Positions 43,904 through 47,680 of a DNA stretch of 47,680 nucleotides are shown here, piece by piece. The DNA is from Campylobacteraceae bacterium (GTDB lineage Bacteria; Campylobacterota; Campylobacteria; Campylobacterales; Sulfurovaceae), in assembly GCA_027081065.1 (NCBI GenBank), contig JALWLW010000073.1, positions 1 to 47,680 of the forward strand, written 5' to 3'. Under the pieces are notes generated by a model that saw nothing but the letters and a program-made list of their open reading frames with translations, did not search any database and had not been told where the DNA came from. Numbering within the stretch: position 1 is the stretch's first letter; every line of letters starts with the position of its first letter. A program made the position numbers and the translations under genes.

Positions 43904-45343
43904 TTAAAACAAATAATTCAACTCCAAACGAATGTCTGTGTAAGAAGGATTTAGCTTCTTCTTACCATCTAAAGCTACAGTATCCTTATCACCAAGAACT
44001 CTTACCATCCGTAACTTCGCATAAAACCCCTCATAGTCTCTAAACTGTTTAATCAAATCTAATTGTAAAACATTTGAGTCAGCTTGTACCCCTGATTTAT
44101 CATCATCAAAATCTTGAATACCAAAACGCATTTGGGCATGTAAGTTTTGCTCTTTAAAGGCATAATCTCCTTGAATGACGTAAGAAATCGTATTGGCATA
44201 CCAGTTGTACTGTAAAAGTGTATATCCATAACCATTGGTAGGAAAAGCCCTCCAAGCAGAGATAATATCTGCGTCATTGGCTATCTTAGAAATACCTGAA
44301 CGAATTCGCCAGTTCTCTTTGCCTACATCAAAACGGATTCCATAGAGGTCTGTTTCTACTGAATTTTTATTATTATAGGCTACATTATTGGTCTTTAAAT
44401 TTGCCCCACCTATTGCCCCAGCTCCATGGTCAAACTGATGCATGTAACGAATAGACGGAGAGAGAATATAACCATTTTTTGTTTTATATTTATAGGTCAA
44501 ATCAGTTCCAAAAGTTGAGAAGAGTTGAGGAAGAAGTGTATAGTTCATCATATAGTTAAAGTCATCTTTTTTAGAATTACTTAGCTCCATAAACATAAGC
44601 CTATCTTGAATGCCTTTTGCCTTTAGTTTAGAAAGCGTAATCCCCCTGTGCATCGCCGTGTCATCATTTTCTCGCCATTTATCATACTCTCCTACTCCGT
44701 CATCATAAGCAAAAAGATGATGAAACTCATTGTGGTCACGTAATTTTTGACGCACCAAATAACCTATCCATAATTTATGATTTTTGATACTTTTTGAAGC
44801 CCAAGTAAGCCCCTCAAAGGTATTGGGTATCATCTTAATATCATTACTTTTAGTCAAATAACTCTCTACAATCTGTCGTCCAATTTTTACAGAATTTTTT
44901 TCATCTTTTAGTTCCAAGTAAGCCACAGCTAAATTGGTCATGCCATATTTGTTTTTAGTAGCCACATCATGACGATTGAGAACGCCTTTTCCTACTTTGT
45001 AATATTCTAAATTTTCATCATCCATATGCCAAGGGTTTTGAGAAGTATAGAGCCCAGCTGTTACCCCAACACCATTTAAATAGCCACTTTTATAATGCAC
45101 CGAGCCACCCACCCCCAAAGTTTGATGGTCACCTGTTTTCCCTTCTACCTCCTCATCCCAATCAAAAGAGAAAGAATTTAAACGAAAACGTCCATAGAGT
45201 TCACCCTCTGTTAATACCTCTACTAAACTATCGACTTCTGTTGGGGTTTCTAAAAAAGTAACGGTTGAGTTGTTGTTAAGTTTTCGTTTTACGGCATGAG
45301 TCGTAAGTGTAAACATTAACAATAGTAAAAATATCCGAAACAT
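43904..45343 (-). CDS. Outer membrane porin, OprD-like (Campylobacterota type)
   Basis: Beta-barrel channel of the outer membrane, 479 aa. The signal peptide ends at THA (about residue 17). The mature protein has alternating amphipathic strands such as YGRFRLNSFSFDW and VSYVIQGDYAF-like segments, and the last residue is phenylalanine (RLELNYLF), the usual BAM signal. Its ATG shares one base with the modE stop, so the two are co-transcribed and translationally coupled. What passes through the channel is unknown; the pairing with modE suggests a link to molybdate or tungstate. Confidence 0.82.
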   Translation of the reverse strand: MFRIFLLLLMFTLTTHAVKRKLNNNSTVTFLETPTEVDSLVEVLTEGELYGRFRLNSFSFDWDEEVEGKTGDHQTLGVGGSVHYKSGYLNGVGVTAGLYTSQNPWHMDDENLEYYKVGKGVLNRHDVATKNKYGMTNLAVAYLELKDEKNSVKIGRQIVESYLTKSNDIKMIPNTFEGLTWASKSIKNHKLWIGYLVRQKLRDHNEFHHLFAYDDGVGEYDKWRENDDTAMHRGITLSKLKAKGIQDRLMFMELSNSKKDDFNYMMNYTLLPQLFSTFGTDLTYKYKTKNGYILSPSIRYMHQFDHGAGAIGGANLKTNNVAYNNKNSVETDLYGIRFDVGKENWRIRSGISKIANDADIISAWRAFPTNGYGYTLLQYNWYANTISYVIQGDYAFKEQNLHAQMRFGIQDFDDDKSGVQADSNVLQLDLIKQFRDYEGFYAKLRMVRVLGDKDTVALDGKKKLNPSYTDIRLELNYLF

Positions 45344-46104
45344 TAACGTCCAATCATCACGTCTTTGGGGTTAACTGTAGCAATGGCTTCATTTCCAATC
45401 TCCAAATAATTCTCATCTAAAGGCATCACAGAAACCAAAGTCTCCTCTTCTCCAAGGTCAAGAATAATCTCAACATTTCGTTTCCCTACATAGAGATGTT
45501 TTACAATACCACAAAAACTGTTGATAGCCTTTGCTTTACTTAGAACTTTGACAGAAGATGATTTAAAAATTGCCATAACCTCATCGTCAACTTTTAAATT
45601 TAAAGATTCAACAGCTGAATTGGTAATGATGGAGGTGAGTTTATTCCCACTTTTAAGTTCTAACAATATTTCAGAATTTACTCGTTTACGCTTAATAGCT
45701 TTAATAGACCCTTGAAGTTGATTTCTAGCACTTATTTGTACGCCAAGTCGTCCTATGTCACTCAACATTCCTGTGTCAATGTTAGTCAGTTCCCCAAGAC
45801 GAGCAAGAAATTTTTGATGTTCATTTTGAAGCTGTCGGTAGCTTTGAAGTAAGTTTTCACCATATTCAGTAAGTACCGTTCCCCCTCCTCCTGTGCCACC
45901 TGTGGCTTTGGTAACTACTGCTTTATGTGAAAGGTTGTTCATGCTGTCCACAGCTTCCCATGCTGTTTTGTAGCTCATGGGTACTTCTTTGGCTGCTTTA
46001 CTAATTGAGCCTGTTCGTCCAATAGCAAAAAGTAGTTCAATTCTTTTTTCAAGTAAAAAAGGTTGGTTAAAAAGTTCAAGTGTTAAGTTTGAAGAGATAT
46101 TCAT
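45343..46104 (-). CDS. modE: ModE-family molybdate-responsive regulator
   Basis: Transcription factor with an N-terminal winged helix (about residues 15-110; helix-turn-helix around GRTGSISKAAKEVPMSYKTA, residues 29-48) and the glycine-rich ATGGTGGGGTVLTEYG loop typical of ModE. A Mop domain (about 125-190, SARNQLQGSIKAI) and a weaker second one (about 195-253) bind oxyanion. Length of 253 aa is close to E. coli ModE. Two ModE-like operators lie just upstream, so it probably autoregulates. No modABC transporter genes are in this window. Confidence 0.9.
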   Translation of the reverse strand: MNISSNLTLELFNQPFLLEKRIELLFAIGRTGSISKAAKEVPMSYKTAWEAVDSMNNLSHKAVVTKATGGTGGGGTVLTEYGENLLQSYRQLQNEHQKFLARLGELTNIDTGMLSDIGRLGVQISARNQLQGSIKAIKRKRVNSEILLELKSGNKLTSIITNSAVESLNLKVDDEVMAIFKSSSVKVLSKAKAINSFCGIVKHLYVGKRNVEIILDLGEEETLVSVMPLDENYLEIGNEAIATVNPKDVMIGR

Positions 46105-46119
46105 GATTGCCCTTTAAAG

Positions 46120-46143
46120 GGTTATGTAGTTAGGTACATAACC
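46120..46143 (-). promoter_or_regulatory. ModE-type operator, proximal
   Basis: GGTTATGTA-GTTAGG-TACATAACC (46120-46143) is a perfect 9-6-9 palindrome 15 nt before the modE ATG. Its right arm TACATAAC and the six-base spacer match the E. coli modA operator as I recall it. Confidence 0.75.
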
Positions 46144-46165
46144 AAGAAAATGAGCAGAATTATAG

Positions 46166-46189
46166 CGTTGTATACTTAGGTATACAATG
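46166..46189 (-). promoter_or_regulatory. ModE-type operator, distal
   Basis: CGTTGTATA-CTTAGG-TATACAATG (46166-46189) has 8 of 9 matched arm bases. Its TTAGG spacer is the same as in the proximal site, and the two centres are 46 bp apart. Both lie in the gap between modE and proB. Confidence 0.6.
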
Positions 46190-46212
46190 AAAGTTTTTGT
46201 TAAAAATTACAA

Positions 46213-46980
46213 TTAAGGTTTAAAGAGTGTTCCACCCTTCTGAACCCCATCAAGTAAGAAACTCCGTACATCATCTAAACCAAAACCAGTCGCTAAGAAC
46301 ATTTTTTTACCTTTAGAGAGTAAGAAATCAGCAGCCTTTAGTTTGGTCACAATGCCCCCTGTCGCAAACTCATTGTTGGCTGTGCTTGGTGCATCTAACT
46401 CCTCTTTAGAAACAAAAGAGACCTCTTTACGAACCTTTGCATCAGAAAATTCTCGTGGGTCTTTGTCATAAAGTGCATCAATATCTGAAAGAATCACTAA
46501 AAGTTCAGCTCCAAAATTTTCAGCCACATAAGCAGAGAGTTGGTCATTGTCTCCAAACTCTAGCTCTTCCGTAGCAATGACATCATTTTCATTGATAATC
46601 GGAACAACACCATTACGAAGCAAGATATCTAAAGCTCTTTGAGCCAAAGCAGTACGCTTTTTAGAGTCTAAATCAGCAGCACTTAGTAGTACTTGGGAAC
46701 AGAGAATGTCATACTTGGCAAACTTCTCTTGATACATTTTAAGTAGAAGTGGTTGACCAATGGCAGCTAATACCTGTTTGTTTCCAATGTCGCGTTTGTT
46801 GAGGGGTAATACAGTAAATCCTGCTGAAACAGCACCAGAACTCACTAAAATGACCTCTTTTTTCTTTTGCATAAGCTTTGCAATGAGGTCTACTAACTCT
46901 AACATACGTTCTTTAGCAACCTCACCATTTTGAGTTAAAACATGAGAACCAACCTTAATGACAACTCTACTAAAATCCAT
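46213..46980 (-). CDS. proB: Glutamate 5-kinase (short form, no PUA domain)
   Basis: Amino-acid kinase that phosphorylates glutamate for proline synthesis. Motifs: VIKVGSHVL at the N-terminus, [29 protein letters not shown] and [10 protein letters not shown]. At 255 residues it lacks the C-terminal PUA domain, as usual in Campylobacter. It overlaps the obgE stop by one base, an adjacency conserved in Campylobacter. Confidence 0.95.
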   Translation of the reverse strand: MDFSRVVIKVGSHVLTQNGEVAKERMLELVDLIAKLMQKKKEVILVSSGAVSAGFTVLPLNKRDIGNKQVLAAIGQPLLLKMYQEKFAKYDILCSQVLLSAADLDSKKRTALAQRALDILLRNGVVPIINENDVIATEELEFGDNDQLSAYVAENFGAELLVILSDIDALYDKDPREFSDAKVRKEVSFVSKEELDAPSTANNEFATGGIVTKLKAADFLLSKGKKMFLATGFGLDDVRSFLLDGVQKGGTLFKP

Positions 46981-47680
46981 TAATCTTCTTTTTCTTCGTT
47001 ATTTACGGCTACTACAAAGTTTTTTAAAGCATAACGTAAAGCTTCAGTATTTAAATGAGAAATTGATGAAATAGGTAAAACAAATAGTGGTTCATCTTTT
47101 GGTAAAGTTAAACCAAAATCTTCTTGAAAACCATAAGAGCTGTACTCTTTTTTCGCCTTAAATTTTTCTAAGGTTTTGTTGGCTTTAAGCCCTATATCTT
47201 CTAAAAATTTCTCTGTCAATTCGTTTATCTCTTCTACAGGAAAAGTGTCACACTTAGTAAGTGCAACTGCAAAATTACGTGTTGCCAATGTCTCCGAGTA
47301 GCGTTCTAATTCTACAAGTAAAGTCTCATACTGATACTTCATCTCACGATAATTTGCTGCATCTACTAAAAGTAAAAGTGTCTTCGTACGCTCAATATGT
47401 TTTAAAAATTCAAGCCCTAAACCACGACCATCTGATGCCCCCTCAATGATTCCAGGGATATCTGCCATCATAAATGAGTCATACTCTCCAACATTTACCA
47501 CACCAAGATTTGGGGTAAGGGTTGTAAACTCATAAGCAGCCACTTTTGGCTTGGCATTTGAAATAGCAGAGATAAGTGTTGACTTCCCAACAGATGGGTA
47601 GCCTACAAGTCCTACATCGGCTATCATTTTCATTTCAAGTCTAAGCTCTTTGGTCACACCTGGAAGCCCTGGTTGTGCAT
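46980..47680 (-). CDS. obgE: GTPase ObgE/CgtA (5' end outside the window)
   Basis: Ribosome-associated GTPase. The open frame continues to the window edge: the residues before a GTG at 47657 read AQPGLPG, the end of the glycine-rich Obg fold, so the gene is truncated by the window and not started there. G1 is GYPSVGKS, G3 is DIPGIIEGA and G4 is LTKCD. The C-terminus is short, without a long OCT tail. It precedes proB with a one-base overlap. Confidence 0.93.
   Translation of the reverse strand, partial: AQPGLPGVTKELRLEMKMIADVGLVGYPSVGKSTLISAISNAKPKVAAYEFTTLTPNLGVVNVGEYDSFMMADIPGIIEGASDGRGLGLEFLKHIERTKTLLLLVDAANYREMKYQYETLLVELERYSETLATRNFAVALTKCDTFPVEEINELTEKFLEDIGLKANKTLEKFKAKKEYSSYGFQEDFGLTLPKDEPLFVLPISSISHLNTEALRYALKNFVVAVNNEEKED

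Noticed and set aside
47655..47657. GTG at 47657 as the obgE start
   Set aside because: The frame continues upstream with AQPGLPG, part of the Obg fold, so the gene is cut by the window edge.

Overview
The window looks like an AT-rich (roughly one third G+C) chromosomal segment from a Campylobacterota bacterium, in the broad Arcobacter/Sulfurimonas range; the genus is not resolved. The main support is synteny: accD-rlmH-dksA-membrane protein-dusB matches the Campylobacter jejuni Cj0127c-Cj0123c block, aroQ-pepQ matches Helicobacter HP1038-HP1037, and obgE-proB are adjacent as in Campylobacter. T-rich stretches ahead of TATAAT boxes, as in Campylobacter sigma-70 promoters, fit as well. The nor genes and the oxidase genes point to a respiratory organism that can reduce nitric oxide and use oxygen.

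Region 1 (1-7057): a terminal oxidase operon (SCO1 copper chaperone, subunits I, III, IV and II with a fused cytochrome c, heme O synthase). It encodes a caa3-type oxidase with an A2-type (YSHPAVY) active-site signature. A membrane protein, a Sel1/Hcp repeat protein and a 58-residue membrane protein follow. Region 2 (7058-15997): a nitric oxide response block with a Crp/Fnr-family regulator, norQ, norD, norB, norC and hemN. A two-gene module (OLD/AAA15-type ATPase plus a 162-residue unknown protein), visibly AT-richer in its ATPase gene, sits between norD and norQ. TTGAY-N4-RTCAW operators precede crp, norQ, norC and hemN; at norQ, norC and hemN the operator lies exactly 22 nt upstream of a -10 box.

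Region 3 (15998-31038): mostly housekeeping genes on the plus strand (purL, trmN6-like, YkgJ-like, TPR lipoprotein, trpC, SDR, cysE, an aspartate aminotransferase, ybeY, a cation antiporter, a YhiN/HI0933 flavoprotein). On the minus strand are bpt, a DUF234-type ATPase behind a nested palindrome array, and queC. A cytochrome c fused to an LTxxQ/Spy-like helical domain lies at 26883-27689. Region 4 (31056-41143): two minus-strand operons, polA-Sua5-like-nagA-aroQ-pepQ and accD-rlmH-dksA-membrane protein-dusB, separated by a small membrane protein gene.

Region 5 (41214-47680): an alpha/beta hydrolase, a lipoprotein, a second YhiN/HI0933 flavoprotein, a modE-porin gene pair behind two ModE-like operators, then proB and a 5'-truncated obgE. 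No tRNA, rRNA, CRISPR array, transposase or integrase was seen. The points most worth following are the ATPase module inside the nor locus, the reconstructed Crp/Fnr regulon, the ModE-linked porin, and the inverted repeat upstream of purL.
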